A stretch of DNA of 39,583 nt from Candidatus Woesearchaeota archaeon (GCA_016192985.1 JACPTC010000042.1:1-39583); one strand, 5' to 3'. Shown: positions 23,072 through 32,086, counted from the stretch's first letter. Translations and numbers: made by a program. The notes: generated by a model not told the origin, from the letters alone.

Positions 23072-24826
23072 TTAAGCATAATAATACTTTCCACTATCTT
23101 TCTGCTCCCTATCCAGTCTTGAATCAAGTTTATTAACTCTAGGCCTATTTGTTTCAGGGTCCCTTCTTAATGTAATTTGAAGCTCTTTCAAAAACTTATT
23201 CATGCCATCTTCCATTTCAAAAGGACCTGTAATGCTTCCTTCAATTGCAGGCTTGCCTTCAAAAACAATCAGCTTGTCGCTAATGTAGTCAATGAACAGC
23301 AAGTCATGGTCGACAATCAATGCAGACACATTCTTTTGCTCAACAAAATCCCTTATAACTTTTGATAAAATAAGCCTCTGCTCAGAGTCAAGGTACGCTG
23401 ATGGCTCGTCCAATAGGTATAAATCAGCATCCTGCTGCAGGCAGTGCGCAATTGCAACTCTTTGCAGCTCTCCTCCGGATAATTCGCTTAACTTGTTCAA
23501 TGAAAAAGGGGCAATGTCTAATGGATGTATAACCTGATTTTCATATTTGTTGAATCCCGCTTTCAAGACATCAACAACAAGCTCGTCAGATACTTCAAGG
23601 TATTGCGGCTTGTAGCTTACTGTAATTTTTTTAGCTATTTCACCTTTGTCCTGCTTCAAAACTCCAGCCAATATCCTGACAAAAGTTGTTTTTCCTATTC
23701 CGTTTTCTCCCAGAATGCCGATAATTTCATTTTTGTGGATTGTGCCTTCTTTTGCTGATAATTTAAAGTTTCCAAGCTTTTTCTCAACATTATGCCAGGA
23801 TGTAATCGCTTCTTTAGTGTGTTTCTTCTTGACTGCAGGCTTTACATCGAACTTAATCTTTGAGTCCCTGAACCTTACATTCTCTTCCTTTATGTAGCCG
23901 GAAAGATAAACATTGATGCCGTTTCTTACTGGCTTTACCCCGCTTACAGTCCCGTATGCATTTTCATTGCCGTACATCAGATGAACCAAGTCAGCTATGT
24001 AGTCAAGAATTATCAGGTCATGCTCTACAACCAAAACAGCATTGTTTTCATTTATCAATGACTTGAGGAATTTGCTGATGTTTATCCTCTGCCTTATGTC
24101 CAAGTAACTAGTCGGCTCGTCAAAAATATACAAATTTGCTTCTTTAAGCACAGTCGCAGCTATTGCAACTCTTTGTAGCTCTCCTCCTGAAATTTCTGCT
24201 ATGTCGTTGTTCAAAATTTCATTCAATTGAAGCTCATTTGCAATTTTTTTTAATTCATTTCTTTCATCAACCCTTTTTAGCAACTCAATTACCATGCCTT
24301 TTGTTGTTTTTGGAATTAAGTCAACTTGCTGCGGTTTGTAAGCAACTTTTATCCTTCCTTCTCTTATCTTTTCAAAAAATCCTTGCGCCTCAGTGCCCTT
24401 GAAAAATGATATCAATTCCTCATAATCTGCATCATGCCTTTCCCAGTCGCCCAAGTTTGGCTTTAGCACAGATGCAAGTATCTTGATTGCAGTTGACTTG
24501 CCGATTCCATTTACGCCAAGAATTCCGGTAACCTTGCCAAAGGATGGCGTTGGCAGGGAATAAAGCACAAACTTGTTTTCGCCATAGCGGTGAATCGGCT
24601 CTTGCTTTAATTCTTCTGGAAGATTAATTATTTTGATTGCATGCGGGGCAGCCTTCGGGCATATGCCGCATCCTGTGCAGAGATGCTCATCTATTGTGAG
24701 CTTGCCATCTTGCTCTATCTTAATGCATTCCTTGCCTGTCCTGTTCACAGGGCATAATCCTCTAATATACCCTTTCAGCTGCGCATCTTTGAGCTTTTCA
24801 TTGTCCACAATAGCTATTCGTGTCAT
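23072..24826 (-). CDS. rli: ABCE1 / RNase L inhibitor homologue, ribosome-recycling ATPase
   Basis: 584-residue ABCE1, which splits ribosomes after termination; universal in archaea and eukaryotes. The N-terminal iron-sulfur domain has a Cys-rich part (GLCPVNRTGKEC) and CTGCGICPKAAP. Two nucleotide-binding domains follow: GVNGIGKST, ISGGELQRVAIA and LYIFDEPTSYLD in the first; GENGIGKTT, LSGGELQRVAIA and LYLLDEPSAYLD in the second. The C-terminal KLDSRLDREQKDSGKYYYA matches the family tail. The AbrB-like gene follows with essentially no gap. The divergent gene upstream is the small zinc protein at 24992. Confidence 0.98.
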   Translation of the reverse strand: MTRIAIVDNEKLKDAQLKGYIRGLCPVNRTGKECIKIEQDGKLTIDEHLCTGCGICPKAAPHAIKIINLPEELKQEPIHRYGENKFVLYSLPTPSFGKVTGILGVNGIGKSTAIKILASVLKPNLGDWERHDADYEELISFFKGTEAQGFFEKIREGRIKVAYKPQQVDLIPKTTKGMVIELLKRVDERNELKKIANELQLNEILNNDIAEISGGELQRVAIAATVLKEANLYIFDEPTSYLDIRQRINISKFLKSLINENNAVLVVEHDLIILDYIADLVHLMYGNENAYGTVSGVKPVRNGINVYLSGYIKEENVRFRDSKIKFDVKPAVKKKHTKEAITSWHNVEKKLGNFKLSAKEGTIHKNEIIGILGENGIGKTTFVRILAGVLKQDKGEIAKKITVSYKPQYLEVSDELVVDVLKAGFNKYENQVIHPLDIAPFSLNKLSELSGGELQRVAIAHCLQQDADLYLLDEPSAYLDSEQRLILSKVIRDFVEQKNVSALIVDHDLLFIDYISDKLIVFEGKPAIEGSITGPFEMEDGMNKFLKELQITLRRDPETNRPRVNKLDSRLDREQKDSGKYYYA

Positions 24827-24991
24827 TTTGGGCTTAAATCTAGATAGAAGTCACTAGAAAAATTGCTTTGTTTCGTTTTTATTCAAAATACAAATCATAA
24901 TTCCAATAAAAATAACCCAAGTTTTTAAATATGTCGGAATATTCTGTTTTAAAATTAGGGAAACAGTTATAAAAACAAATGAATATAACAT

Positions 24992-25156
24992 ATGAAAATG
25001 AAATGCTCAATCTGCAAAAAATCAATTGATACAACCTTCCTGAACAAGATTCTCGGGACACATATAAAAGACGGAAACGGCAAACTGCATTCTGTCTGCT
25101 TTGAATGCCAGAAGAAATTCAATTCAAAAGAGGAGATTTTAAAAGCTATTAAATAA
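24992..25156 (+). CDS. Small zinc-finger protein
   Basis: 54-residue protein with two CxxC pairs: MKMKCSICKKSIDTTF near the start and HSVCFECQKKF near the end, about 30 residues apart, so one treble-clef or zinc-ribbon site. The rest (LNKILGTHIKDGNGK) is a short beta-rich linker, and the tail is a basic helix. Such mini-proteins are common in archaea, with nucleic-acid or protein-binding roles not established. The ATG at 24992 (or 24998, giving MKCSICKK) follows the TATA-like TTATAAAAAC (24967-24976) by 15-25 nt. It ends 12 nt before tRNA-Thr on the same strand. Confidence 0.75.
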   Translation: MKMKCSICKKSIDTTFLNKILGTHIKDGNGKLHSVCFECQKKFNSKEEILKAIK

Positions 25157-25168
25157 AACTTATTCTAT

Positions 25169-25256
25169 GCCTCCGTAGTTCAGCCCGGTTAGAATGACTG
25201 CCTCGTAAGCAAAACGAGTTAGCAGTAGGTCGGGAGTTCAAATCTCCTCGGAGGCT
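25169..25256 (+). tRNA. tRNA-Thr(CGU) with a 13-nt intron
   Basis: The acceptor pairs GCCTCCG with CGGAGGC, followed by discriminator T, as in archaeal tRNA-Thr. The D-stem is GTTC/GAAT, the anticodon stem ACTGC/GCAGT, the mature loop CTCGTAA with anticodon CGT, the variable loop AGGTC, and the T-arm GGGAG-TTCAAAT-CTCCT. Mature length is 75 nt after intron removal. CCA is not encoded. A T-rich tract follows directly. Confidence 0.93.
25208..25220 (+). other. tRNA-Thr intron, 13 nt, position 37/38
   Basis: Intron AGCAAAACGAGTT. Exon CTCG (25202-25205) pairs perfectly with intron CGAG (25215-25218), with bulges TA^A and TT^A. The inner helix is reduced to a GCAAAA loop, a minimal form of the bulge-helix-bulge motif. 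Confidence 0.85.
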
Positions 25257-25347
25257 TATCACTTTTCTTTCTATACTGAAAATATATAATCAACAATACA
25301 TTTTTGAATAAATTTTAAAAAGAGACATCTTTGCTGGCTATATAAAT

Positions 25348-26859
25348 ATGGGTATCTCATCATTATTCAAGCAAACAGCTTTAAGGTTGCCTGACAAAGT
25401 TGCAATTGAATTTGAAGACCAAAGGGTTACTTTCAGGGAAATTGATTTGCAGGCAAATAAAGCTGCTAATGCATTTCACGGCATTGACATAATAAAAGGA
25501 GACAGAGTTGCCCAATACATTCCAAACAGCTTGGAGCTGGTTTATTCTTTAGTTGGCAATTTTAAAAATGGCTCGATTGTTGTGCCTATGAATATCGGCT
25601 TTAAGGAGCAAGAAATACACCATATTTTAAGTGATTCAGGCGCAAAAGTAGTAATAACAGACATGGAAAGACTGCCTATTGTTAGGAATATTGCTGGAAA
25701 ACTAAAAGACCTGAAGCACATAATCCTTGTTGATGGCAAAGAACAAGGCACTTACAGTTTTAATGAACTGGTAAAAAATGCATCTGACAAAGAGTCGAAT
25801 GTCTTAATTAAGGACGAAGACCATTCAATAATCTTCTATACATCTGGAACAACCGGCAAGCCGAAAGGGGCTGCATTAAACCAGATAAACATAACCTCAA
25901 ATGTCAAGGCTCTAGCTCAGGCATGGAAATGGACAGAAGATGATGTTTTTCTTTTGACACTTCCCCTATATCATATACATGGCATTGGAGTTGCTTTGTG
26001 CGGCTCATTATACATCGGCAATTTCACAATATTAAGGAAAAAATTTGTCGCTGAAGAAGCGCTTGAAACAATACAAAAAAGGAAAGTCACCTTGTTTATG
26101 GGCGTGCCTACAATGTACTTCAAGTTGCTTGAAGTTGAGGGGCTTGAAAAATATGATCTTTCTTCAATTAGGCTTTTTGTTTCTGGCTCAGCTCCATTAT
26201 CAAAAGACCTTTTCTACAAGCTGAAAAAGGCATTTGGTCATGAAATCCTCGAAAGGGCAGGCATGTCAGAGTCAATGATGAATTTTTCCAATCCTTATGA
26301 TGGCGAGAGAATTCCAGGCTCTGTTGGCCCTTGTTTGCCCGGCGTAAAAGTTAGGATAACAGACAAAAACTTTAACGATATTCCTGCTGGAACTGAAGGG
26401 GAGATTTTGATTAAGGGACCAAATGTCTTTAATGGCTACTGGAGCAAGCTGAAATACAATAAAGAGGTATTTAAGGACGGCTGGTTTGTGACAGGCGATG
26501 TTGGCAAAGTTGATGAAAAAGGCTATGTCTATATCATTGGAAGGTCAAAGGACGTCATTATTTCTGGAGGCATCAATATATATCCGCGAGAAATTGAAGA
26601 TATAGTTGAATCAATGCCTCAAGTCAAGGAATGCGCAGTTGTTGGAGTGCCTGACAAGGAATTTGGCGAATCCGTTAAGGCTTATGTTGTTTTAAGCCCC
26701 GGGGAAACGTTGGCAGAAGACGATGTTGTTGATTATTGCAAAGAAAAACTGGCGTCTTTCAAAAAGCCGAAGTTTGTTGAATTCTTGGACGCGCTGCCAA
26801 AAAACACAATGGGCAAGATACTGAAGGAAGAGCTAAGGAAGATGCATAAAGGGAAATGA
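25348..26859 (+). CDS. AMP-forming acyl-CoA synthetase
   Basis: 503-residue ANL-superfamily enzyme that activates a carboxylic acid with ATP and joins it to CoA. The P-loop-like motif is IIFYTSGTTGKPKGA, A5 is ERAGMSES, A7 is GWFVTGDVGKVDEKGYVYI, A8 is GRSKDVIISGGINIYPREIE, and the catalytic Lys near the C-terminus is in LPKNTMGKILKEEL. Domain order and length suit fatty acyl- or malonyl-CoA synthetases of the FadD/ACSF3 type; the chain length cannot be told. TTTTAAAAAG lies about 27 nt before the ATG, so the mRNA is probably leaderless. It stands alone, convergent with the small membrane protein gene 3 nt away. Confidence 0.93.
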   Translation: MGISSLFKQTALRLPDKVAIEFEDQRVTFREIDLQANKAANAFHGIDIIKGDRVAQYIPNSLELVYSLVGNFKNGSIVVPMNIGFKEQEIHHILSDSGAKVVITDMERLPIVRNIAGKLKDLKHIILVDGKEQGTYSFNELVKNASDKESNVLIKDEDHSIIFYTSGTTGKPKGAALNQINITSNVKALAQAWKWTEDDVFLLTLPLYHIHGIGVALCGSLYIGNFTILRKKFVAEEALETIQKRKVTLFMGVPTMYFKLLEVEGLEKYDLSSIRLFVSGSAPLSKDLFYKLKKAFGHEILERAGMSESMMNFSNPYDGERIPGSVGPCLPGVKVRITDKNFNDIPAGTEGEILIKGPNVFNGYWSKLKYNKEVFKDGWFVTGDVGKVDEKGYVYIIGRSKDVIISGGINIYPREIEDIVESMPQVKECAVVGVPDKEFGESVKAYVVLSPGETLAEDDVVDYCKEKLASFKKPKFVEFLDALPKNTMGKILKEELRKMHKGK

Positions 26860-26862
26860 AAT

Positions 26863-27102
26863 TCATTTTTTCTGTTTAAAAGATTTATTCAAAAATTTTA
26901 TAAATGTAACAGCTACAAATAATAAAATCATTACAATTACACCAAGAATTACCATAATTAAAGCAGTATTTTGGATTTCTTGTTTAGGTGGTTTTTCATA
27001 TACGATTATTATTGCTACTCCAGTTAAAATAGAACTTACTACTCCCAGAGTTATGTCCATTGCTTGTCTTTCTGTGGGTAAATACTTTTTTATATTACAC
27101 AT
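26863..27102 (-). CDS. Small two-helix membrane protein, unknown
   Basis: 79-residue protein that I do not recognise. It has two membrane segments, about residues 15-33 (MDITLGVVSSILTGVAIIIV) and 46-68 (ALIMVILGVIVMILLFVAV), separated by a short polar loop EKPPKQEIQN, with a basic C-terminus KSFKQKK. ATG at 27102 is preferred to a TTG 21 nt upstream. It lies 41 nt downstream of the second ABC permease on the same strand and could be read through from that operon, but its composition differs by eye and no functional link is visible. Confidence 0.6.
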   Translation of the reverse strand: MCNIKKYLPTERQAMDITLGVVSSILTGVAIIIVYEKPPKQEIQNTALIMVILGVIVMILLFVAVTFIKFLNKSFKQKK

Positions 27103-27143
27103 TTTATATCCCAAAAATAACAAATCTAATCCTCTTATTAAAC

Positions 27144-28355
27144 CTATTCATACCTCAAAGCATCCACCGGCTTTAATCTTGATGCCCTTCTTGCTGGAAA
27201 ATAACCTGCTGCAGCCCCGACAAGAAATGAAAAAAGCAAACAGCCAAAAATCAGCATAATTGGAAATTCAGGCTTAAGCAATGCAAACCCATTTGCAGCC
27301 GCAATTCTGCCTCCTATGCTTGCAACTACGTAGCCGATGATAACCCCTGCCAATCCCCCTATTAACCCAAGAAGCCCAGACTCAAACATAAAAATGAACA
27401 GAATGTCGGAGTTTCTTGCGCCTACTGCTTTCATAACTCCAATCTCTTTTGTCCTTTCTATAATCGCAGTGTACATGGTATTCATAATGTTGACAAAAGC
27501 TACTACTAGTGATATCAAGGCGATTAAAACCAGCACACCATTTATCACATTTATAATTGTTGTGAATGTGGCAAGCGCATCCTCAAAAGTCTGGACAAAG
27601 AAATCTTCCTTGCCTTCATCCTGGTTCTTGAATTTCCTCAGCCTTTCTTTTATCCTTTCAGCAAGTTCGCTTGGGATTACTCCATTCTGGGAGCTGAGCA
27701 TTATGAATCCAAACTTGTTTTTTTTGTTTGGGTAAAGCTGCTCAAAGGCCTCTTTAGTTATGTAAAGATTTGCATCATCTTGGGGATTTCCAACCTCATC
27801 ATAAAATCCAATAGCTTCATAAGGATTGCCATTAATGCTTATTTTGTCGCCGAGCTTTATACCCTTTTTGAATATTTTGCCATCAAGTTGATAGTTGTAC
27901 CCCAATACAGCTTTATTTAAGTCACCTTCTTTAATATGTCTTCCTTTTATTATTGAGACAGCAAAAGTTTCTTCAACAAAATCAATTTTGTCAGGGTCAA
28001 TCCCAGAAACAAAATAGTATTTCCTTACATTATCAAACTCAATTTCGCCACCTGAAAAATACATTCCAATAATCTCGTCAACGCCTTTTAATTTGCTGAG
28101 AAAATTGACGTCTTCATCTGTAAGGAAAAAATTATCGTCAGTTCCAGGCGCTCCAATTCCTCTTGCCTGTATAAAAAGCTTGTCTCTGCCAGATTCATCA
28201 GCAAGAGTGTTCACATAATTTTGGATGCCAACGCCAAAGCTCAAAAGAGCGAATATAGCTGCAATTCCAATAAGTATGGAAAGGACTGTGAGCCAGCTTC
28301 TTAGTTTTCTTTTTCTTAAATTTTGGATTGAGTAAATGATTTCGTCTCTTCTCAT
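27144..28355 (-). CDS. MacB/FtsX-type ABC transporter permease (second)
   Basis: 403-residue permease with the MacB layout: the first membrane helix after RKRKLRSWLTVLSILIGIAA, a large extracytoplasmic MacB-core domain (about 45-270), and three C-terminal helices with the cytoplasmic ERTKEIGVMKAVGARNSDIL coupling segment, ending PARRASRLKPVDALRYE. It is the last core gene of the operon PadR, ATPase, COG1361, permease, permease, and its start overlaps the upstream permease stop as ATGA (4 nt), a sign of coupled translation. With its paralogue it should form the membrane dimer of a lipoprotein/peptide-type or mechanotransmitting ABC system. Substrate unknown. Confidence 0.92.
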   Translation of the reverse strand: MRRDEIIYSIQNLRKRKLRSWLTVLSILIGIAAIFALLSFGVGIQNYVNTLADESGRDKLFIQARGIGAPGTDDNFFLTDEDVNFLSKLKGVDEIIGMYFSGGEIEFDNVRKYYFVSGIDPDKIDFVEETFAVSIIKGRHIKEGDLNKAVLGYNYQLDGKIFKKGIKLGDKISINGNPYEAIGFYDEVGNPQDDANLYITKEAFEQLYPNKKNKFGFIMLSSQNGVIPSELAERIKERLRKFKNQDEGKEDFFVQTFEDALATFTTIINVINGVLVLIALISLVVAFVNIMNTMYTAIIERTKEIGVMKAVGARNSDILFIFMFESGLLGLIGGLAGVIIGYVVASIGGRIAAANGFALLKPEFPIMLIFGCLLFSFLVGAAAGYFPARRASRLKPVDALRYE

Positions 28356-29578
28356 TTTACACTCCTGAGCGAATCCACTGGATTGAGTTTTGATGCCTGA
28401 TAAGCAGGCAACAGACCAAAAGCAGTGCCTAATGTGAATGAGAATAATAAGGCTCCAAAGATAAGGAATAGGCTTACGCTTGCCTGTATAAGTTCAGAGC
28501 CTAAGAATACGCGTCCTGCTGCAGAAAGCCCAAATGCAAATATCATCCCGAGAATTATCCCTATTATTCCGCCCACCATGCCCAAAAGCCCCGATTCAAC
28601 AAAAAATATAGTGAATATTGCGGAGTTTTTCGCTCCAATAGACTTCATCACTCCAATTTCTTTTGTCCTTTCAAGAACTGAAGTGTACATATTATTCATT
28701 ATCCCAATGCCCCCCACAGCAAGGGATATTGCAGCAATTATGTAAACAAACAGCTGCACAGCAAACAATGTCGAATTTAATGCCTCAAGCGTCTGCTGCG
28801 GGCTCTGCACTTGAAAATTCTCCTCGCCTTCCTTAACGTCTCTTTCCTTTCTAAGCAGTTTATCTATATTCTTTTTGACTTGATTTACATTGTTTATGTT
28901 ATCTACTTTAACAGCTACTACATCAACCTCTTCCTTTTTGACTCCAATAACATCGAACATAGTGCGCTCGTTCATTAACACTACATTATCAAAAATAAAG
29001 CTGCCTTTTTTTTCAAGAATCCCAACAGCTTCAAAATCAATTCCATTAATCTGAACTTTGTCGCCTACTCTTATACCTTTTCCAAAGTCATCATTGTCCT
29101 TAAAATTATTCCCCAAAACTACCTTCTTTGTATCGCTGTCTTTTAGTAATCTGCCTTCCTCAGCTTTTAGGTTTACCATAGCCTCAAAAATTTTCCTGTT
29201 TTTACCTTCTGGAACTGAGCCTGAAATACCTATCTCTTGCCTGTCGTTGAATTCTACAGTAACTGACTCAATGTACCTGTTAAAGGACGCTTCTACCCCA
29301 TTCACCTTCCTTATCTTGTCTGCTATTTCATCGCTCAATGGCTCTACAACTCCTGTGCCTGGAGGACCTGCAAAAGCCAATCCTGATGCTTGTACACCCA
29401 GCACATCAGGCCCAAGAAATCCAAACTGCGACATTACTGTAATTCTTAACCCTTCTCCAAGGCCTATCAAAGAAACCACCGCAGCTATTCCTATAAATAT
29501 TCCTATCATGGTGAGCCATGAACGCAATCCCCTATTCTTTAGATTCCTGACAGAATAAATGAAATAGTCCTTTAACAT
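28352..29578 (-). CDS. MacB/FtsX-type ABC transporter permease (first)
   Basis: 408-residue permease, paralogous to the next gene. It has the N-terminal helix NRGLRSWLTMIGIFIGIAAV, an extracytoplasmic MacB core (about 50-280), then three helices around ERTKEIGVMKSIGAKNSAIF and a C-terminal PAYQASKLNPVDSLRSVK. ATG at 29578 is preferred: it lies 9 nt after the upstream stop with AGGAAA before it, and gives the usual MLKDYFIYSVRNLK start. A longer frame from 29608 would overlap the previous gene by 22 nt. The two unlike permeases probably form a heterodimer (inference). Confidence 0.92.
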   Translation of the reverse strand: MLKDYFIYSVRNLKNRGLRSWLTMIGIFIGIAAVVSLIGLGEGLRITVMSQFGFLGPDVLGVQASGLAFAGPPGTGVVEPLSDEIADKIRKVNGVEASFNRYIESVTVEFNDRQEIGISGSVPEGKNRKIFEAMVNLKAEEGRLLKDSDTKKVVLGNNFKDNDDFGKGIRVGDKVQINGIDFEAVGILEKKGSFIFDNVVLMNERTMFDVIGVKKEEVDVVAVKVDNINNVNQVKKNIDKLLRKERDVKEGEENFQVQSPQQTLEALNSTLFAVQLFVYIIAAISLAVGGIGIMNNMYTSVLERTKEIGVMKSIGAKNSAIFTIFFVESGLLGMVGGIIGIILGMIFAFGLSAAGRVFLGSELIQASVSLFLIFGALLFSFTLGTAFGLLPAYQASKLNPVDSLRSVK

Positions 29579-29586
29579 ATTGCTGG

Positions 29587-30834
29587 CTATTTCCTGCGCT
29601 TCTTCCAAATCCCGTAAGTAAAAAATGCTGCTGCAAGCACAATTACTACAACAAATATTAAGCTGTAATTGCTGCTTTCAACCAATCCTAATTTTTTTGC
29701 CTCTGAATTGCTATAAAGCGGAAGCTCAAGATTTACTTTTTTTGTGTAGTCTTTGTTGTTTGCGTCCTTGTACTCAATTATCAATGGCAGCACTGCTTTA
29801 TCTTTGCTTGTCTTTTCAACGCTTAGCCTGAAATCAGCTGTCTCGTAGTCATCAGAATCTATGTTTCCTATATACATTTCATAAGGAGAAAGGACTTTAT
29901 AATTTTCAGACTTATCAAGCTTGACATTCAGGAATTTGATATCTGTTAGTCCTTTGTTTACAATTTTAACAGTCACATCTCCAGTATTGCCAGCTGTATA
30001 AACCTTTGTGCTGTCTATATAGACAGATACGTCTGGCTCGACTCCAACAATCAATGCTAAAGTCAATGTTTTAGAATGATTCTTGTTGAGAATATCTGAA
30101 TACTGCAAATCCAAAGGCACTTTATACACATTTGAGCCTGCGTTTGGATCAACTACAAGATTAAAATCCAAAGGCACAGATGATTGTGCATTAATCAATG
30201 GGATGACTTTCTCATTTGTAGAGCCTATAGGCGCAAATGGAGTTACCTTGTCTCCGCTTTTTCCCAGATCAAGCGTGACTTTTATATCTTTGAGCAGGGA
30301 AGTTGCATGATTCTTAAGGTCAATGACAAGTCTTGCTTTTGAACCAGGAGCCACTATCTCAGGAATAGTGCTCACCTTTTCTATAGAAAGGATAGCATCT
30401 TTTGACTGCACTTTTACTGTAAGGTCTTCCACCGTGGTCCAGCTGTCAAAGCCGCTAATCTTATACCTTACCTTCATTTCATGGTTGCCGTCAACAGCAG
30501 TTTGGTCAACTTTGAGCTTGTATTTTACAAAAACACTAGTGGCAGTGTCTTGGGATGTCCCTAAAGTGCCAACATCTTTGGCAGAACTTTCTCCTGGCAA
30601 AATTGAAAAAGGATATTCCGGCATTATTTCGAATACCACCTCCTTAGCCAAAGCCCCTTGGTTGTCAAGCTTGAAGCTAACCTCTACAATTTTGCCTGGC
30701 TCTACAGGGTCCGGGTCCTGGCTAGCAAGACTTACAGCAATTCTTGGACTCTCTCCATAATAAACTGTATTTACAGCAGCTAATGCAAAAGATGTGCACA
30801 TGATAAATACAATAACTAATATTGCCTTTTTCAT
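29587..30834 (-). CDS. Exported COG1361-type Ig-like protein of the ABC operon
   Basis: 415-residue surface protein with a signal peptide (MKKAILVIVFIMCTSFALAA), three or so beta-sandwich repeats, a C-terminal membrane helix (YSLIFVVVIVLAAAFFTYGIW) and a KKRRK tail. The first repeat begins RIAVSLASQDPDPVEPGK; similar proline/glycine starts (PEIVAPGSKARLVIDLKNHA, TAGNTGDVTVKIVNKG) mark the next ones, as in COG1361/CARDB domains. Such proteins commonly sit between the ATPase and permeases of archaeal MacB-like systems and may act as the extracytoplasmic partner, like MacA in bacteria (inference). ATG at 30834 has GGTGG about 6 nt upstream, inside the end of the ATPase gene. Confidence 0.88.
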   Translation of the reverse strand: MKKAILVIVFIMCTSFALAAVNTVYYGESPRIAVSLASQDPDPVEPGKIVEVSFKLDNQGALAKEVVFEIMPEYPFSILPGESSAKDVGTLGTSQDTATSVFVKYKLKVDQTAVDGNHEMKVRYKISGFDSWTTVEDLTVKVQSKDAILSIEKVSTIPEIVAPGSKARLVIDLKNHATSLLKDIKVTLDLGKSGDKVTPFAPIGSTNEKVIPLINAQSSVPLDFNLVVDPNAGSNVYKVPLDLQYSDILNKNHSKTLTLALIVGVEPDVSVYIDSTKVYTAGNTGDVTVKIVNKGLTDIKFLNVKLDKSENYKVLSPYEMYIGNIDSDDYETADFRLSVEKTSKDKAVLPLIIEYKDANNKDYTKKVNLELPLYSNSEAKKLGLVESSNYSLIFVVVIVLAAAFFTYGIWKKRRK

Positions 30835-30835
30835 T

Positions 30836-31534
30836 TTAACCACCTTTTCTGTTTAAAGATTTTATAATCTTGCCATCTTTCAGGAATTCAATCCTGTCGG
30901 CATGGGTTGCCACATTCTTGTCATGAGTAACCAAAATTATTGTCTTGCCTTCTTTTCTATTTAGCTTTTGCAAAAAGCTCATAACTGTTTCGCCTGTGCT
31001 TGAGTCAAGGTTTCCAGTTGGCTCATCTGCCAGAATAACTTCTGGGTTATTAGCCAAAGCCCTTGCAATTGCAACTCTTTGTTGCTGTCCTCCTGATAAT
31101 TCAGTAGGCTTGTGCTCCATCCTGTCGCCCAATTCAACAATCTCCAACAACTCAGTTGACCTTTTTCTTCTTGTTTCCCTGTCAACTGATTGGAACACTA
31201 TAGGCAAAGCGACATTTTCCAATGCCGTTAATGTTGGAATCAAGTTGAATTGCTGGAATATGAAGCCTATTTTTCTTCCCCTGATTTGCGCTAGCTCTGA
31301 TTCTCCAAGTTTCGATATATCATGGGCATCAAGCAGTATTCTGCCCTTTGTAGGCACGTCCAAACAGCCAATCATATTGACAGCAGTGGATTTGCCGCTT
31401 CCAGAAGGGCCCATTATGGCCAAGAATTCGCCTTCCTTGACCTCAAGATTCAGCCCTTGAAGGGCATTAACCTCCACATTTCCCATTGTGTAGGTTTTCC
31501 AAACATTTTCTAATTTAATGATGCTTTTCCTCAT
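30836..31534 (-). CDS. ABC transporter ATPase, LolD/MacB type
   Basis: 232-residue ATPase of the MacB/LolD group. Walker A is GPSGSGKST, the Q-loop FIFQQFNLIPTL, the signature LSGGQQQRVAIARAL, Walker B VILADEPTGNLDS, and the switch His is in ILVTHDKNVA. It powers the two permeases encoded downstream. Its start overlaps the PadR stop by 4 nt (ATGA), and its stop lies 1 nt before the COG1361 start. The operon order is fixed and tightly coupled, so all five proteins probably act together under PadR control. Confidence 0.97.
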   Translation of the reverse strand: MRKSIIKLENVWKTYTMGNVEVNALQGLNLEVKEGEFLAIMGPSGSGKSTAVNMIGCLDVPTKGRILLDAHDISKLGESELAQIRGRKIGFIFQQFNLIPTLTALENVALPIVFQSVDRETRRKRSTELLEIVELGDRMEHKPTELSGGQQQRVAIARALANNPEVILADEPTGNLDSSTGETVMSFLQKLNRKEGKTIILVTHDKNVATHADRIEFLKDGKIIKSLNRKGG

Positions 31535-32028
31535 CTTATTGTCTTTAATTTTCTGACTGTTTCCTTCAACACATGCTTGATTTTATTACTGTCCTTTCCT
31601 GCTGAGTAAATTTCAAACATAGTTGCTCTGAGCTCATTTAGTTCTGGATTAAGCTCCTTGAAAGGAAGCTGCCCTTTTTTTAGGCTGTTGAACACTTCCA
31701 GCATAAAGCTCATATCCCTTCTGTCAGTTATTTTTCCAAATACCTTCCATGTTGCTATTAGCTTATCAACCAATGCATTATTCGATTTATCTATACTTTT
31801 CAAGTATTTTTTACCATCGTTTGTCAAGAAATAAACTTTTCTCCTGCCTTGCGCTTCAACTTCAACAAGGTTTTCTTTCAGCAGCCTTTCAAGTAGAGGG
31901 TAGATTGAGCCAAAACTGGGCTTCCATGTGCCTGTATCCTTTTCTATTTGCTTTGTTAGATCATACCCTGACAATTTCCTGTCTACCAAAGTCTTCATAA
32001 CTATCATTCTTAGATAACCAACCATCAT
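31531..32028 (-). CDS. PadR-family transcription regulator
   Basis: 165-residue PadR regulator. The N-terminal winged helix reads LRMIVMKTLVDRKLSGYDLT, then KPSFGSIYPLLERLLKENLV and a beta wing GRRKVYFLTNDGKKYL; the C-terminal helices (from about residue 85) make the dimer. It heads the ABC operon and should repress it and itself, releasing on binding a small molecule or lipid, as in other PadR systems. No Shine-Dalgarno sequence precedes the ATG, so the mRNA may be leaderless or nearly so. Three ATATATCG-type repeats lie 25-60 nt upstream between TATA and start, a likely operator. Confidence 0.93.
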   Translation of the reverse strand: MMVGYLRMIVMKTLVDRKLSGYDLTKQIEKDTGTWKPSFGSIYPLLERLLKENLVEVEAQGRRKVYFLTNDGKKYLKSIDKSNNALVDKLIATWKVFGKITDRRDMSFMLEVFNSLKKGQLPFKELNPELNELRATMFEIYSAGKDSNKIKHVLKETVRKLKTIR

Positions 32029-32052
32029 TTTATTTGCAAATACCTAATCTAG

Positions 32053-32086
32053 ATATATCGCTTTCGATATATTGGTAACGATATAT
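32053..32086. promoter_or_regulatory. Probable PadR operator: inverted plus direct ATATATCG repeats
   Basis: ATATATCG (32053-32060), CTTT, CGATATAT (32065-32072) form an 8+8 perfect inverted repeat. A third copy CGATATAT (32079-32086) follows 6 nt later. The block sits between padR and a TATTTAAAT-type box (32090-32100), so a bound dimer would cover the padR transcription start and could also affect the divergent genes at 32167. Confidence 0.6.
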
